Translations under genes and position numbers: made by a program | The notes under the pieces: model-generated | Told to the model about the DNA's origin: nothing | The model's input: the letters and a program-made list of their open reading frames with translations, nothing else | Database searches by the model: none | Source of the DNA: Gammaproteobacteria bacterium | GTDB taxonomy: Bacteria > Pseudomonadota > Gammaproteobacteria > UBA5335 > SLRW01 | Length of the DNA stretch: 7,426 nucleotides | Assembly (NCBI GenBank): GCA_007134115.1 | Contig: SLLK01000373.1 | Span: 1 to 7,426 of the forward strand | Reading direction: 5' to 3' | Shown here: positions 6,910-7,426 of the stretch, piece by piece | Layout of the letters: the number at the start of each line of letters is the position of its first letter | How positions within the stretch are numbered: position 1 is the stretch's first letter

Positions 6910-7426
6910 ATGAATATCGAGCAAGGGAACGCAGTCCAGCAAAGCCGGCTGATGATTTTCACCGGCAATGCGAATCCGCGTCTGGCCCACGCCATCGCCA
7001 ACTATCTGACCATTCCGCTGGGCAAGGCTTCGGTAGAACGCTTCAGCGATGGCGAGATCCAGGTGGAGATCGAGGATCACGTGCGCGGGCGTGATGCCTT
7101 TGTCATCCAGCCGACCTGCGCCCCCACCAACGATAACCTGATGGAATTGCTGGTGATGGTGGACGCCCTGCGCCGCGCTTCGGTGCAAAGGGTGACGGCG
7201 GTGATCCCTTATTTCGGTTATGCCCGCCAGGATCGTCGCCCGCGCTCGGCACGCGTGCCCATCACGGCCAAGCTGGTGGCCAACATGATTACCGCCGCAG
7301 GCGTCGATCGCGTGCTCACGGTCGATCTGCACGCCGATCAGATTCAGGGTTTTTTCAACGTGCCGGTGGACAACGTCTACGCTTCGCCGGTGCTGCTGGG
7401 CGACATCTGGCGCCAGCTATATCCGA
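6910..7426 (+). CDS. prs: Ribose-phosphate pyrophosphokinase (PRPP synthetase), 3' part beyond window
   Basis: Prs transfers pyrophosphate from ATP to ribose-5-phosphate, giving PRPP for purine, pyrimidine, histidine, tryptophan and NAD synthesis. The 172 visible codons are roughly the first half of a protein of about 315 residues. Landmarks are FTGNANP (17-23), RFSDGE (44-49), CAPTNDNLMELLVMVDALRR (70-89), the ATP-binding YFGYARQDRR (101-110), SARVPITAK (113-121) and VDLHADQIQGFF (138-149) with metal-binding His141. The PRPP-binding loop lies past the window. ATG 6910 is chosen because AAGG (6900-6903) lies six bases before it; this adds about 11 residues compared with the usual start, which would fall near the ATG at 6952 that lacks a ribosome site. 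The gene follows the duplicated tRNA region; its own promoter is not evident. Confidence 0.96.
   Translation, partial: MNIEQGNAVQQSRLMIFTGNANPRLAHAIANYLTIPLGKASVERFSDGEIQVEIEDHVRGRDAFVIQPTCAPTNDNLMELLVMVDALRRASVQRVTAVIPYFGYARQDRRPRSARVPITAKLVANMITAAGVDRVLTVDLHADQIQGFFNVPVDNVYASPVLLGDIWRQLYP

Overview
The window is a compact, GC-rich stretch of bacterial chromosome with two divergent housekeeping gene blocks. Gene order (prmC-prfA-hemA facing away from TPR lipoprotein-lolB-ispE-tRNA-Gln-prs) and the protein sequences point to a gammaproteobacterium. The order matches what I know of Pseudomonas and of purple sulfur or Ectothiorhodospira-type lineages. A genus cannot be named from the sequence alone. 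The PrmC segment after its NPPY motif has a DPHLAAL form also common in betaproteobacteria, so the class assignment rests mainly on gene order and on LolB.

Minus strand (1-3118): hemA (glutamyl-tRNA reductase, complete), prfA (release factor 1, complete) and prmC (release factor glutamine methyltransferase, 3' end cut by the window start) form an apparent operon read right to left. hemA starts tetrapyrrole synthesis. prfA and prmC overlap by four bases, and PrmC methylates the GGQ glutamine of the factor encoded just before it.

Middle (3119-3287): a 169-base divergent control region with one plausible sigma70-type promoter in each direction.

Plus strand (3288-6506): a TPR-repeat lipoprotein (family and position of Pseudomonas LbcA), lolB (outer-membrane lipoprotein receptor) and ispE (MEP-pathway kinase) are packed with overlapping ends and GTG starts. 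An intact tRNA-Gln(UUG) gene follows seven bases after ispE.

Right end (6589-6909): this 321-base gap has no protein gene and is the most unusual part of the window. A 67-base segment running from the T-loop of the tRNA into its downstream flank recurs 190 bases later with three mismatches. Between the copies lies a decayed, interrupted tRNA-Gln-like sequence whose T-loop holds an insert that can fold into several hairpins. This looks like the remnant of a tandem tRNA array or the scar of a tRNA-targeted insertion. The window ends inside prs (ribose-phosphate pyrophosphokinase).

No CRISPR array, insertion sequence, transposase, integrase or defence gene is visible. Apart from the tRNA-Gln/prs gap, the region is ordinary core genome.
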